A stretch of DNA of 64,000 nucleotides, from positions 64,279,908-64,343,907 of the forward strand of contig NC_092861.1 in the NCBI RefSeq assembly GCF_032062135.1. Reading direction: 5' to 3'. A program made the position numbers and the translations under genes. Shown here one piece after another: positions 36,921 through 48,709 of the stretch; within the stretch, counting starts at the first letter, position 1; each line of letters starts with the position of its first letter. Source of the DNA: Pyxicephalus adspersus (lineage: Eukaryota; Chordata; Amphibia; Anura; Pyxicephalidae). The notes beneath the pieces were generated by a model that made no database searches, had not been told where the DNA came from, and saw nothing but the letters and a program-made list of their open reading frames with translations.

Positions 36921-37537
36921 TATACATTTATGTATATGAAAAAATTAGTAAAATTAATTGTTTTTTCACTTTCTCTCCAAATTTCTTGCGTATGTGAGAA
37001 TGTCATTGTGTAAACTGCCTGCAACCTCCTGGTATACCTACACATGCACCACAAGAGGCTAAAAAGCAGCTCAAATCAATCTGACAAACATGCCCATGAG
37101 AACAGGAGCCTCATCAGGAAACATGTTGCAAATATCAGGAACATAAAACTAACTCCAAAATCCATACTAGGGGTGAGAGCCTATTTATACATACTAATGT
37201 TTTTAATATATTTGTTATAATAAAACAACAATAATTATTGACAAAATACCATTTTAGTTATAATATAAACTAGCTACAAATGTGGAGAACTCAGTGCATG
37301 TGTAGCTGTATTTGCTATCATATACGTCAATAAATTATTTACTTTAGACTCCATCTTTCCCATTTCTGCCAATATGAATTGTTGCCAGTAAACTTATTGT
37401 GCCGAATGCCTGATAGTAAGTGGAGCCTCAAAGAATGCTATGTGTAAAGCTTACTACATTTATCAATATATTGCCAGTATTTGTCACATATATATTTAAA
37501 CAAACTTTAAAATACATTCTAATGTTGTTAAACCTAC
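36921..37537 (-). other. col21a1 intron remainder, nothing recognised
   Basis: No repeat or frame that I can support between the Tc1 fossil and the exon donor at 37537. Confidence 0.5.
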
Positions 37538-37591
37538 TGGAATTCCAGGAGGTCCTCTTGTACCAGGTTCTCCTGGAGATCCTGCCTCACC
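37538..37591 (-). CDS. col21a1: col21a1 exon: COL2, 18 codons
   Basis: The acceptor is AATTTTCTAG/GGT and the donor is CCA/GTAGGTTT. Phase 0-0, 54 bp encoding GEAGSPGEPGTRGPPGIP. It is separated from the previous exon by only 152 bp and followed by a 4.3-kb intron containing a Tc1 fossil. Confidence 0.93.
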
Positions 37592-37743
37592 CTAGAAAAT
37601 TAAAACATAATCATTTCAGAAGATTTAATTTTCTAAGGAATATTCGATTAAAGAAGTAAACAACTGATTCAGCACAGGTTCATTGGACCAACAAAAAATC
37701 TATACCTACCATGTTAAAAAAATAAAACCATAATATGTTGTAC

Positions 37744-37788
37744 CTTTGCTCCACTAGAACCTTCACTTCCAGGAATTCCGGGTATTCC
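37744..37788 (-). CDS. col21a1: col21a1 exon: COL2, 15 codons
   Basis: The acceptor is GTCATTTTAG/GGA and the donor is AAG/GTACAACA. Phase 0-0, 45 bp encoding GIPGIPGSEGSSGAK. Confidence 0.92.
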
Positions 37789-38810
37789 CTAAAATGACAT
37801 AGATTCAAGAATTGTTTATTGAAAAGCAATAGAGACTAGACTAGACTAGAGTAAAATAAAGACTATCTTTTTTATTCTGTAAATGTAATTGTCATGAGGC
37901 AGAACCTAATTAATTAGATTTTGCCATAGTCAAATATTGACTTTCCATGGTATTGATATTGAGGAGACCTAATTTCAACCAAGAGCAAGCACCTAGGTAT
38001 CTCTAAGGGTTTAATATATATGTTAAATTCCCACTACTAGAAGCATCCTTTTTATTAGTATCTCTAAAGGAGTCCAAGTACAAATTTAAAATAAAAAAGT
38101 GGAGTTGAATAGTTTCAGTACAAATTCGTTCAAATTAGAGATTCTCCTTAAGTATCTTTCCCAGAGAAAAGACCAGTGGATCCTCTAAATGGCAGTCCTG
38201 ATTCTCTAAGCATGTGCAGGTTCCTGTCCTCTGCAGCATCCTTGTTCAGCTCTCTCACTTCCATTGGTTCAAGGATTAAGAAGCATTTTATCCCGGGCTG
38301 CAATTCCTTCACTTGAAGTTATTTTATGACCTGGACCCCCCAGCTGAACTGGGAACCAGTGCCACAGGCTGTCCTGCTCCAGAGAGCACTTAATTCTTTA
38401 CCTCCGAAATTCTTATTCTCATTTATTTATTTATTATTGAACATCCACCTCGATGGGTGCCAAACCTATTGCCCAACAAATAAACACAAATTGTAATGGT
38501 TGAGTCATCTGCCTCCAGAGCCATGGGTTTTACCGGGCAAGCCAGAGGTTTACCCTGGAGAAAGCCAACCAGCCACTCACAGGGAAGAACAAGAATTTAG
38601 AACAATCCAGAAGATTGTAATCCAAACAACCCCCACTGCCTTCATTTAAGGGGGAAAAAATAACTAATTGGACACTACATAAATATGGCTATCTTTTCTC
38701 AAAATGTTCCATCAATTAGGATTTAGGAATAAAGATAACAAATGTGACGGTTCATCTTTAAAGCTACACCAGGCATACATAAATAGTTTCAATAATTAAA
38801 ATAAAATTAC
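37789..38810 (-). other. col21a1 intron, 1022 bp
   Basis: 38440-38660 is more GC-balanced (GATGGGTGCCAAACC ... CCAACCAGCCACTCACAGGG) and may be an old repeat. Nothing firmly named. Confidence 0.4.
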
Positions 38811-38864
38811 CGGCAATCCTCTGTGACCTTCCATTCCTGGTGGACCTGGCTTTCCTTCTTCTCC
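38811..38864 (-). CDS. col21a1: col21a1 exon: COL2, 18 codons
   Basis: The acceptor is TATCCTTCAAG/GGA and the donor is CCG/GTAATTTT. Phase 0-0, 54 bp encoding GEEGKPGPPGMEGHRGLP, six unbroken triplets. Confidence 0.93.
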
Positions 38865-39300
38865 CTTGAAGGATACAAAGTATATTGGGTCACAATGATG
38901 TTAGCATTTGTATGAAGTAAAATATTTGTTTACCATTAACCTATGGTAATATATATTTGAGAAAAATGACCTGCTACTTCTTTTCCCTGAAGTTGTCATG
39001 AATAGGTACCCCTAATAAAGAAGATATTCAGAGAAGATGTCAGAAAAGCTACTACCAGACAACCAGTTTGTAGGACATAGTTAAAGATGCTGCATTTTGT
39101 TTAGTACATACGTTTATTGTAGTTTGGCTGTTGGTGGACAGTTAAAATGACAAGAATTTCTTTATTTCTACATGTTCCCTGCAGGGTTATTAAACAAAAA
39201 TGGGATCCATGGCATCTGAAATCCAATATGATGCAAATAAATGTAAGTCTGTGAGAATGATAGGGGATTCTCCATGTCTTGTAACATCACTGGAGTTATT
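38865..39300 (-). other. col21a1 intron segment, nothing recognised
   Basis: AT-rich, no motif of note. Confidence 0.5.
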
Positions 39301-39757
39301 ACTGTCCCTGAAAAAGTTCCATACTAATTGAAGTTCCCATCAAATGCAATGTTAGGTAAGGTACAGCTAAAGCCCTCATTCTGACCTGTAGTGCGGGGGG
39401 ATCTCTCACTGAAAGGAGGATGCTCACAGTTCCATTCATAAATGCAGCTCCGATACTCCTCCTCTCAGAGTGGGTCTCAGAGCTTGCTTTTATGAACGAA
39501 CGCGGCCGTGGGAAAAAACAGAGGATTTTTTCCACGCTGCATTCATTTATGAGCAGCCAGTGAGACTCACACTGTGTTCCTGGTTAGAGAAACTCTATCC
39601 AGGAACACATACAACTAGTAAAGGGCTGCAAGAGCAATCAGGCGAGCGGAGCTGTCAGCTGTTTACAAAGGCCCTTCTCGCCTACATGTTTGGTAAGCGA
39701 GAACGATCCAATTCGCCGCGAGACTGAATTTAATAAATTTGCTCGCTCATCCCTAGT
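39301..39757. mobile_element. CpG-containing repeat ending GCTCGCTCATCCCTAG
   Basis: A block with higher GC and CpG than the intron around it (GAACGAACGCGGCCGTGG, TTCGCCGCGAGACTG), ending AATTTGCTCGCTCATCCCTA. That terminus recurs in amphibian DNA as the end of a non-autonomous DNA element (my recollection). The left boundary is uncertain. Open frames on both strands across it are by-products. Confidence 0.5.
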
Positions 39758-40034
39758 GATCACTATGCCACTTTACTATTGCCATAAAGCATTCACCTTT
39801 TTGACAATGGTAACACCAAAGGCTACAATTGAGATCATAAGTAATAATATTAAATGCCTTATTGCCACTATTGAAAGGTAGTGATTTGATTAGTGCCTAA
39901 TCTGAATATTAGACAAGCAATGGATGAAAATCAACAGGACTTTTAACTGGCTAAAATAAAAGAAATCAAAACACTTAAAATAAAACAAACTTTATTGAAC
40001 ACCAGTATTTTAAACAATACAAATATTTCATATA

Positions 40035-40556
40035 CCGTATTTTTTGCCGTATAAGACGCACTTTTTCTTCCCCAAAACTGGGGGGGAAAAGTTAGTGCGT
40101 TCTATACGACAAATGTGTTATAAAATAATTAAAATAATATACTCACCCGATACCCGATCCTGCGTGTGTCTCTGGCTGCATGCAGCGTGTCTCTTCTCTC
40201 CTCTCCTCTGCCAGCATCGTGTCTTCTCCTGTCTGTAAAGCAGAGCGAAAGAAGCCGGCACAGCGCCACCTGCTGTTCCCTGTCCTAACTGCCATACAGT
40301 GGAAAAAAAGCACAGAGTGATCAGAAGGGGAATTGGAATGACACAGAGTGATCAGAAAGGGAATTTGAAAGGCACAGAGTGATCAGAAAGGGAATTTGAA
40401 TGGCACATGAGTGATCAGAAGGGGAATACCGGTATGAATGGCACATGAGTGATCAGAAGGGGAATAATCTTTCAGAATCTTTTTTTTCTAGATTTTCCTC
40501 CTTTAAAATTGGGTGCGTCTTATATTCTGGAGCGTCTTATACGGCGAAAAATACGG
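40035..40556. mobile_element. MITE-B, copy 1 (CCGTATTTTT termini, TA flanks)
   Basis: Terminal inverted repeats CCGTATTTTTTGCCGTATAA and TTATACGGCGAAAAATACGG are flanked by TA on both sides, as expected for a TA target duplication. The interior has a second inverted motif (ATAAGACGCAC against GTGCGTTCTATACG) and five 31-38 bp units. No coding capacity. A second copy at 52843-53330 confirms the boundaries. Confidence 0.88.
40311..40475. repeat. five-unit tandem repeat inside MITE-B copy 1
   Basis: Units start CACAGAGTGATCAGAA or CACATGAGTGATCAGAA and are followed by a GGGGAATTTGAATG variant. Copy 2 has four units. Confidence 0.9.
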
Positions 40557-40612
40557 TACATAGAATTGTTGAACAAAGAATTCACCTGTGGGACATCCAA
40601 CAATAATACCTA

Positions 40613-40613
40613 A

Positions 40614-40647
<34 letters not shown>

Positions 40648-40652
40648 ATTAT

Positions 40653-40684
<32 letters not shown>

Positions 40685-40700
40685 GTATTATATTAGTTTT

Positions 40701-40731
<31 letters not shown>

Positions 40732-40805
40732 TACAGGATTTAAATAGCGCCAACATATTACACAACGCATTACATTAAAAAGGGGTTGCAAATGACAGAC
40801 GAAAG
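40613..40805 (-). mobile_element. L2-like LINE 3' tail with (TTA)n end
   Basis: An extended ATT/AAT microsatellite, then AGGATTTAAATAGCGCCAAC, ATATTACACAACGC and GGGGTTGCAAATGACAGACG, matching the 3' end of the LINE at 21331. Strongly 5' truncated. Confidence 0.8.
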
Positions 40806-42329
40806 AACTCCTGGAGGTAGGTCCAACGGACATTGATTTTCTAGGTAGACATAGCATATACATAATACACTACATCAAACCAAGAATTGTGAGATTAGTG
40901 CAATCATATAGACGTAAATGAAAAATAATAGTCCCTTAGCAGAAGTTATGCATTGTGAGCACCATGCATCCCTTCTTTACCATGTTTTACAGAAATTCAG
41001 TACCGCTTCATCAGGAAAGGGATACTTGTTTTATAAACAAACCCACATGTGGAGCAACAAATTTAAAAAGCAAACCCTATTTATGCCGTCAAACACATGA
41101 TGCACATCTGAAATAAGATATGCTCTAACGAACAAACATATGGCAAAAACACATGTCTATTAGTTGTAAAGTTTCGACTACCAGTGATTTAAAACTTTCC
41201 CAGCTGGTAATCTTATGCAGACCCTCAATACAGTGCTGACCTGGGATGACTGCAAAATAGCGTAGAGCCCACATACACAATGTCCAAATATATTCTATGA
41301 GCCCTAGCTGACCCTCTAAAAAGTGGTGTTAAGGCTGGAAAAAAGAATAGACCAGTACTAAATTAATGTGAATGGCATTTCTGATATTCAGTTTAGGGTA
41401 ATCGTGGTGCCTCCATTCTCTACTTTTAGAAGCCCAGGGAAAAAACCTGCACTCACTTTGAACAAGTGTCCTTGCAGCATTAACATGACCAACATGTTAC
41501 TAAAATTGGAGAACAAAAAAGGGAGAACAAATTCTGTTTTCTACTTTTTGATAAATAGGCCACCTAAAGTTGATGTAAATTAATTTAATTTTTAATGGTG
41601 TGAATAATAAACATTTTCATATTTTTCCTTTCTTTATTTGTTGTCCGATCTCATTGTTGCTGATCTCCTGCAAGATATCCACTGTAACTATGTCTGCATG
41701 CATGTTCTTGATGCAGGACAAGTAGACAACACAGGCACACAATTTGGACAGGGAGAGATTTCAACCTATAACTGAAGGCATCTGAACACTCAAGCTTTAG
41801 AGCAATCATATAGTACATATGATATTTTGGAGATTACATCTACTTGAGTTTTCTGTAGACAGATCCCTAGTCAATAAGCAAAACATGAATAATAACAAAA
41901 CTCATCATTTCACTACCCTGTCTAGATATTAAGGTGCAGACAAATGGAAAAATCATAACAGCTTATCCAATCTAAAAAAGGAGGGGGGTGAACATGTCAG
42001 TCTACTCAGCATAACATTATGCAGCAATGAATGCATATGACAAAAAAAAATCAGTCTTGTTCTCATAAATCTAATGTTATGCTTATCTCAGATATTTATT
42101 AGCCATTCTATGCATAAAGATATAAAACAAGAAACATATGTTCTAGTGACCTGTGTGTGGAACATTTGGCAAACACACTATGATGAGCAATACAAATGAA
42201 GAATAAGTGGGGGCAGGGTCAAGGTCGTGTTATTATCAATATCAATGTGTTAATGATATCATGATGTAGAATTTCTGCACTGTGGATGATAAGGTGACAT
42301 AGTCTTGTAGCTTTTAACTCTAATATATA
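40806..42329 (-). other. col21a1 intron segment, nothing recognised
   Basis: AT-rich. Open frames 40918-41100 and 41368-41583 lack any domain or splice support. Confidence 0.5.
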
Positions 42330-42365
42330 TCTAAATAAATAAATATATTAATATATATATATATT
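42330..42365. repeat. AT-rich simple repeat
   Basis: Imperfect AT and AAAT repeats. Confidence 0.8.
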
Positions 42366-44440
42366 GTAGTACTTAGTGTATCTGCATTCCGTTTTCTTTT
42401 AGTCTAACTGCAAAGTCTCTTAAATACCTGTTGATCACACCACCTTGAAAACTAACTAATGGAATCTCCTGTGAAGGTGTGACAACAATGTTGCACTGCT
42501 CCTGAATTCAGAGCATAGTTATTCTCATGTAGGCTGTCACTGCTTGCACTACCATAGGAGGAAAAGATGTAAAAGACAATGATAGTATTCCCAGTTATTA
42601 TTTATCTGCAGCTTGTGAATCATTAGCTGACTACACCTAGTACTGCTTATTACTCTAGACCGACAGCACCACTTCTGTTGCTGAAACTGTGATCTGGGAG
42701 AGGAGGATGCACAAAATAAGAAATATTTGGCTCTGTCAGGGAAGGTAAAAAAAGGTTTCTTGTTTATGAGGCTTGTGCATTTCATAGTACCTGGATGCTT
42801 TTTTAGATTGTCATTAAAGGTGCTTGGAACAGTAAAATTTTGACATGGGAACAATCAGGTCAGATCAGTGGAGAAATAGAGCATTTTGATACAGAATTGG
42901 TCAGAATAGCTTCAATCTGAGTTGAAATCAATTCCTATTGGAACTATCCAGTCACCTCAAACCATGTTTTTACAGCAACCATCAGTTGTAATCTAGTTTA
43001 ATCCCTAATTTACAATATTAACAATAAAAAGGTGATCAGTACTTATTATGATAAGCAACATTGCAGCAAATATTGGGCCACACCAACCAGTAAAACATCA
43101 TCTAATTGTATTTTTACTATAAACTGATGGAAGCTGCAACTATAACTGCAACTGTCTCTATAGGTACAATATTTCCATTTTACCATTTTTGTACATCGGG
43201 TCTAATAATCATGATCATATGTTCAGTATATATATAAATATAATATATATAATAAATAGCAGAAACACTTAGGGGTCTATTTATAAAGTAGTGAATCTGA
43301 TATTCAGCACACATTCTTTGGTAGAAAATCAATTACTTCCATTGAAAATACATGGACTTGGGAGATTCTCTAGCAGAGAATTTGTCAGTTTCATTGCTCT
43401 AAATATACAAAAATATTAAAAAAGAGTATTTTTTTATTTTAGATAAAGTGGGGAAGTATTGGACCTCTTGTTAGGTTTTTGCTGCATTCCAGGGCTCCAT
43501 TAGATTGATTTTTCCTCATTTCCTATCCTGCTGAAATTTTACCAGACAGCATAGAAAAGTAAATTTTTTACCTTTTGCTAGCAACAATTGTTCCTTAAAT
43601 TGTATGTAGACCTTACCAATGAACTGTTGAAAATGTAGTTTAACAAGGTATACCAAAGCTAACAACAAATATACCATTTATTTTATATTAATTTAAATAG
43701 GGTTTTGAAGGACCACATTGGAGCCAGAACCTGAGATGGTGAAAACAATATATGTGCACTTTAGGTTCCTTAAAATGAAGAGTTGAACAAGCTAATGCCC
43801 TTTACTGTCATCTTGGTTCTAGGTGCTCCTACCCAAGCAGGCCTGATCTTGCAACACAGCAAATTTATTCTTGCAAGAACCTTTTGTTATAAACAATAAT
43901 GAGTTAAGAGATACAGCACCAAGATGTGTGAAAGACAGCTGTTTGCCACCCTTGGCTGTTCTACCTACTTGGGCCACAGCCCACATTGGCTATACCGAAA
44001 TCCAGTCCAAGTTTTAGTAAAGGCTTAATTTTGAATCATGTCATTTTCAATACCAACACAATTAGGGTTTAATCCACATTAAACAAAACCATTGAAATTT
44101 TAGCATCAACGGATGTAACTTAGTTCATGTAAATGCACTGCCACTTTCTGAATGATTACTAAATGTAATACTTCCTTAATGCATTCGTCATTTTAAGACC
44201 AGTATTTCATGCCAATTACATATGGGAAATCCTAGTCATTTTTTTTGACCTGCATGAAATAATCTTTCATAGATTGTGTTCCAGGTTCAAAATTTTAAGT
44301 CAATATTATTTTAAAGAGTTTGCATAGATTGCCATTCCTTTTTACATTATCGTGCATATCAAAGAATCCCATCATTCCAAAGATGCTGCAGCTGCCTTCT
44401 CCAGTATAGAGTCACACATGCAGACAGACACACCAGGTCA
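42366..44440 (-). other. col21a1 intron segment, nothing recognised
   Basis: Contains a short AT-dinucleotide patch near 43228-43255. Otherwise unremarkable. Confidence 0.5.
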
Positions 44441-44443
44441 ATT

Positions 44444-44491
44444 TGACCTGATGGTCATTAATGATTATTGCATCAAATTACCATCAGGTCA
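44444..44491. repeat. small inverted repeat, 12-bp arms
   Basis: TGACCTGATGGT at 44444-44455 and ACCATCAGGTCA at 44480-44491, a perfect 12-bp inverted repeat around a 24-nt AT-rich spacer. Confidence 0.8.
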
Positions 44492-44554
44492 GTATATATA
44501 ACTAATTGATGCACTTCTCCACATGAGCTACTCTGCAGTAGAGTGGAGAAACTG

Positions 44555-44960
44555 TTGGGTATTAAAAGAGGCAATATTAAGAGGGGAGCTATGAGTGGCG
44601 CACTTACAGAGAGCCAGAGGACACCACTAACTGGAGGCCCAATAATGAAAGAAGTACTATGAGAGGCAACATAATAGTGATGGGAGCACTGGGGGGCACT
44701 AATGAGGAGAACACTAATGGGAGGCACTATATTGAAGGTATTATTAGGAGGGTGCTATAATAAAGTCAGTACTATAGTGAAAAGAAACATAGTAGGTAGG
44801 GGGCACTAACAGGGGCAATATAATGAATGGACAACAGCATGAAGATCTATAATGATAAAAGAACTATAATGATGGGGGAGAACTTTATTGATGGGAACAC
44901 TGTAATGGGAGAACAAGGAACATACTGCAAATACTAGTGCACTGAGGGAATGGGGGGTAC
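44555..44960. repeat. degenerate G-rich tandem repeat (GGGAGGCACTAATGA type)
   Basis: Many imperfect units like GGGGGCACTAATGAGGAGAA and GGGAGGCACTATATTGA, about 25-35 bp apart, G-rich on the plus strand. Style resembles 2050-2480. Confidence 0.65.
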
Positions 44961-45570
44961 TGGGATGTTAGGATGAATTTTGGGGTCACAGAATAGCTTG
45001 AACATACTGGGTGTGACCCAAAAGCTATAATGCCAGTTGTGTGTGGTCATATCCTAAGATCAAAGATTTCCTATAAAATCACTAAGTGCTAAACGTGCCA
45101 TGAACAAGAAAACAAAAAGAACCTCTTTTTTTTAATATGGGGTATTCTACCCGCAGTGACCTTGGAAGAGACAGGGAAACAGTGGTAAAAGATATTTCAG
45201 GGCTATGGGGGATACATGCTGGAAATAGGATGGGGTGCAAAAGTGAGCAGTGGTGAAAGCACTACTCAGTACATTCCCCATTTCTATGCAAGACACAATA
45301 AAATGCATTTGACCATGTCTAGTTTTTTTAATTACATTCACCAATCCTAATTAGAAGAGAACAAATACACAAGCACTTTCATTGGACAAATTGATCACAC
45401 AAATTGTTTAAAAAGTATTGTACTAAAAGTAGCCCCAATCAAACCTTAATAGACATATCAATTATTTTTTTAAACCCAAAAGATTACAGGATAGGAGAAA
45501 TGAGGGCTGTTTCAGATCTGTAAAATGTTTGAAAAGCTTTTTTTTAAAAAGAAAAAAAAAGTTGTATAAC
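44961..45570 (-). other. col21a1 intron segment, nothing recognised
   Basis: No supported feature before the donor of the 45571 exon. Confidence 0.5.
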
Positions 45571-45624
45571 CTTTTCTCCAGGATACCCAGGTATACCATC
45601 CTTCCCATGCATCCCTGGTTCTCC
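45571..45624 (-). CDS. col21a1: col21a1 exon: COL2, 18 codons
   Basis: The acceptor is TTTTTGACAG/GGA. The donor AAG/GTTATACA is non-consensus at +3. Phase 0-0, 54 bp encoding GEPGMHGKDGIPGYPGEK. A 6.7-kb intron follows, which carries a MITE-B copy and an L2 tail. Confidence 0.93.
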
Positions 45625-45939
45625 CTGTCAAAAACATAAAAATCAGAATTATGACAAATTGGCAACTTTTCAAAGTGAAAATAATGATAGGTAATTTATC
45701 ATCCCTACTACCAGTTCTTTGAGCCATGTTCACACCTACGTCTGCTTGATTCGGCCTTTTTTATTCATTTATTTTTTAAAAATCTGCCCTCCCCATATTC
45801 CAGCCTATATGCTCATTAAAGTTAAACAAATGCTTTAAAAAAGAGCCCAACATTTTGGCAAAACACCAATTGAACATGTGGTGGATTCATTTGATTATCG
45901 TTAAACATTAAAAAGCATTGGTTACAGAAATATGCTTAC
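45625..45939 (-). other. col21a1 intron, 315 bp, nothing recognised
   Basis: A short intron between two 54-bp exons. A GCCATGTTCACACCTACGTC patch near 45722 may be a repeat fragment. Confidence 0.4.
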
Positions 45940-45993
45940 AGGTCTTCCAGGCTTTCCAAATGAACCAGGACTTCCCTTCTCGCCTTTTGACCC
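45940..45993 (-). CDS. col21a1: col21a1 exon: COL2, 18 codons
   Basis: The acceptor is CATTTTCAAG/GGG and the donor is CCT/GTAAGCAT. Phase 0-0, 54 bp encoding GSKGEKGSPGSFGKPGRP. The preceding 152-bp intron is mostly AT dinucleotide repeat. Confidence 0.93.
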
Positions 45994-46073
45994 CTTGAAA
46001 ATGAAAAGCAAAACATATCATATTTCTTAAAATACTGGTTTCTCGAATAATATACAGTAGACAAGTGCACACC

Positions 46074-46111
<38 letters not shown>

Positions 46112-46131
46112 TCATATTTAAATATATTTTA
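46074..46131. repeat. (AT)n microsatellite in a short intron
   Basis: AT dinucleotide run with minor interruptions filling much of the 152-bp intron 45994-46145. It ends about 15 bp from the donor of the 46146 exon. Confidence 0.9.
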
Positions 46132-46145
46132 AGATTTATTCCTAC

Positions 46146-46199
46146 CTTTTTTCCATCTAGTCCTGCAATTCCTTTGTCCCCTTTCTGTCCACGTTCACC
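46146..46199 (-). CDS. col21a1: col21a1 exon: COL2, 18 codons
   Basis: The acceptor is TTACATTAG/GGT and the donor is AAG/GTAGGAAT. Phase 0-0, 54 bp encoding GERGQKGDKGIAGLDGKK. Lys at several Y positions could be hydroxylated. First of a cluster of three exons (46199 to 45571) separated by short introns. Confidence 0.93.
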
Positions 46200-47191
46200 C
46201 TAATGTAATGTTCAGGAAAACATAACGTGTAAATCAGTTAGAACGCAAGCCTCATGATGCTGCAAACTTGTAATGTCAATTTATTGCACATCCTGGGTTT
46301 TCTTAATAAGGAAAAGAGAACCATAAAAAATGCAGTTATCTGTATTTATCTAAAAATGGTTAATAGTATTCAGCTGGACTTGTTATGTAATGCTGAAAAC
46401 CCCAGGATTTTTAAAGTCCCATAAAAAACAGGTATAATACGGCTTAGCCAATTTAGCACTCAGCAAAGCACCTCAGGAATCCTTTACTAAGCACTGACAA
46501 TGGCACACAAGTCACACTATTGCAGAATTTACACACACACACACAGATTCAAGAGATTATTATATAATATGTTTATCTAAAATATTGACACCTGCAGTAT
46601 GTCATTCAGAAGAAAATGTAATGAGCAAAATTATTCAATTCTGTGGCAGTAACACAGGTGAAAGTTTACAGGTACCCATTTTCCCCCGCCAAAATGAATA
46701 TCCAACACATACACTGTCATTGACAGATATAAGATGAAGCCAATCCAGTGACTGGAGGTAATAGCTGTTACTTTTGGGTGGCCAGGTTGGCTGATTCATA
46801 CTATACCTTGATGGACAAATTTTGAACCAAACTCTGCTCAAATTCTAAAATCAGAATTGACTCCAATCAATATGTTCTGACCACCACTAATTAGAAACCT
46901 AAAGAACCATTTATAGAAGTGAATAAGAGTACTCAAGATTAACAAATATGTTATATTCATGCATGGGCAAGTCACCCCACATGGCCTTTCATTATCCATA
47001 TATGCCTTAACCATTCAAAAGAACCCTGTCAATAAAAGGTAAAAATTTACTAAAACCTACACCGATGCTGATCTTAGATTTTAGAACTTTTGATGATTTT
47101 TATGTATATTAGAACATGATACTCACATCTCACTTAATACTACAACAAGCACATTACATTTATTCAGAAAGCAAAATTTGCATGTTTTAAC
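46200..47191 (-). other. col21a1 intron, 992 bp, nothing recognised
   Basis: A short (CA)n patch near 46530-46545. Otherwise AT-rich and unremarkable. Confidence 0.5.
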
Positions 47192-47245
47192 CTTTGATCC
47201 CGGTTGACCATGTTGTCCTGGAAAACCAGGCAGTCCTCGCTCTCC
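47192..47245 (-). CDS. col21a1: col21a1 exon: COL2, 18 codons
   Basis: The acceptor is GTTTTGTAG/GGA. The donor AAG/GTTAAAAC is weaker than the consensus at +3. Phase 0-0, 54 bp encoding GERGLPGFPGQHGQPGSK, six unbroken triplets. Confidence 0.93.
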
Positions 47246-48650
47246 CTACAAAACATTTAAAAATATTAGTATTCTCTAATAGAACTAGAAGCATAGATAT
47301 AAAACATATCAAATGGAAACTATATGCCGATGAATGTCAAATAGAAATGAAAAGTAAATCCTGAGAAAGTAAAATGTGAAGTAACGGTACAATTTGTTGT
47401 TTTCCTAGTGCCTGGGTTTCTTGCACTAATTACATTTTATAGATTGATTAGGAAACAGATAAAACCCCTTATTTTTTGCCTGTGTTTTCTCTCTACTTCC
47501 TGTGCAGGAGTCTTGGCAGCGGACATCTCTCCACTGTAACGGAAAATGCCTGATTAGACAGCAAAATGGTCACCATGATAAATACCGAGAGGGTTATCAC
47601 TCCAGACACAGCAACAAAAAATGAAACATTTAAGTATAAACATACTTTAAATCCTGCTATAGATTAAAGTGATTTACACACTGTCATCATTTTTGTGGAG
47701 ATTCGGGTTTTAAAATATAAAAACTGCAAATGGTATAAATTCCATTCACTTAATTGTGGTCATATCCACACTGAACTGTACATTCTAATAGCATTAGTAG
47801 GCATTGCTGTGACTGTGACAATGGACTGTTTATTTCCCAAAGGTATTATAATTTTATTTTCAAATTTACTTTTTTTTTCTCAATAGGACATATTTTAATA
47901 AAGAGCATCTTTACTCTGGCTTAGATTTACATAAGATATCCTGTTGGGAATGAAAATAATAATTTCTCTAAACCAGCTGGTTATTTGCCTAAAAGCAGGC
48001 CAGCATCTTTCTTCAGCAAATTCAGTCTCATACTTTTAAAGTTATACCATCAAGCTGTATGCAGTATGTACAGTATCTACTAAAATTAAGTTGTTCACTA
48101 TCTTATTATATCTACATTCTTGCGGACATACCTAAATAAAGAGTAAATAAAAAGGGCTGAAATACTCATCTTAGCTTGAGAAACTGTTGCTTGGGACATT
48201 AAATGCTAACATAAAGACCAAAGACCTAAAACTTGGCCCCATGAACGCCAAGTGGAAAGTCATCAAATTTCACCTCTTACACATAGGGGCCATGTCTTAG
48301 ACATGTAAAATTTTGGTCATGAAACCAGCACTAAAAGAAGCCTGGTACAGAATTTTCTCCATACTAAAAAAAGTATATCTGGGCTTCTATTACTTCTTTT
48401 TAATTCATCCCAGCAATATTTATGCCTGTTAGTTTACTATAGGTTTAAATATTGATTTCAAGCTAAGGTTTTAAAAATCAAGGTAAATTCTGAAAGAAAT
48501 CATGGCGATTCATAAAAGGTAAAATATTAGTTTTGGAACTGAACTTTAAAAATGTAAAACTCTGTTGTGTAGCATGCCCTTATAAACATACCTATCCGCA
48601 CAGCCCTAACATTTTGAGCTTTTTAGTTTCCCTGTTAACATACAGGGATA
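47246..48650 (-). other. col21a1 intron segment, nothing firmly recognised
   Basis: 47490-47640 (CACTGTAACGGAAAATGCC, ACCGAGAGGGTTATCACTCC) has a repeat-like, GC-balanced look. I cannot name it. Confidence 0.4.
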
Positions 48651-48709
48651 AGACCAATTGAAGTGGTGAGCAATTATATCCTATAATTGCTCACCACTTC
48701 AATTGGTCT
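48651..48709. repeat. perfect palindrome, 28-bp arms, 3-nt loop
   Basis: Arms 48651-48678 (AGACCAATTGAAGTGGTGAG then CAATTATA) and 48682-48709 are exact reverse complements around TCC. Would form a long hairpin in RNA or single-stranded DNA. The tight loop is unlike a canonical microRNA precursor. Confidence 0.95.

Noticed and set aside
48651..48709. MicroRNA precursor
   Set aside because: A 3-nt loop with a perfect 28-bp stem does not look like a canonical precursor. Kept only as a palindrome.
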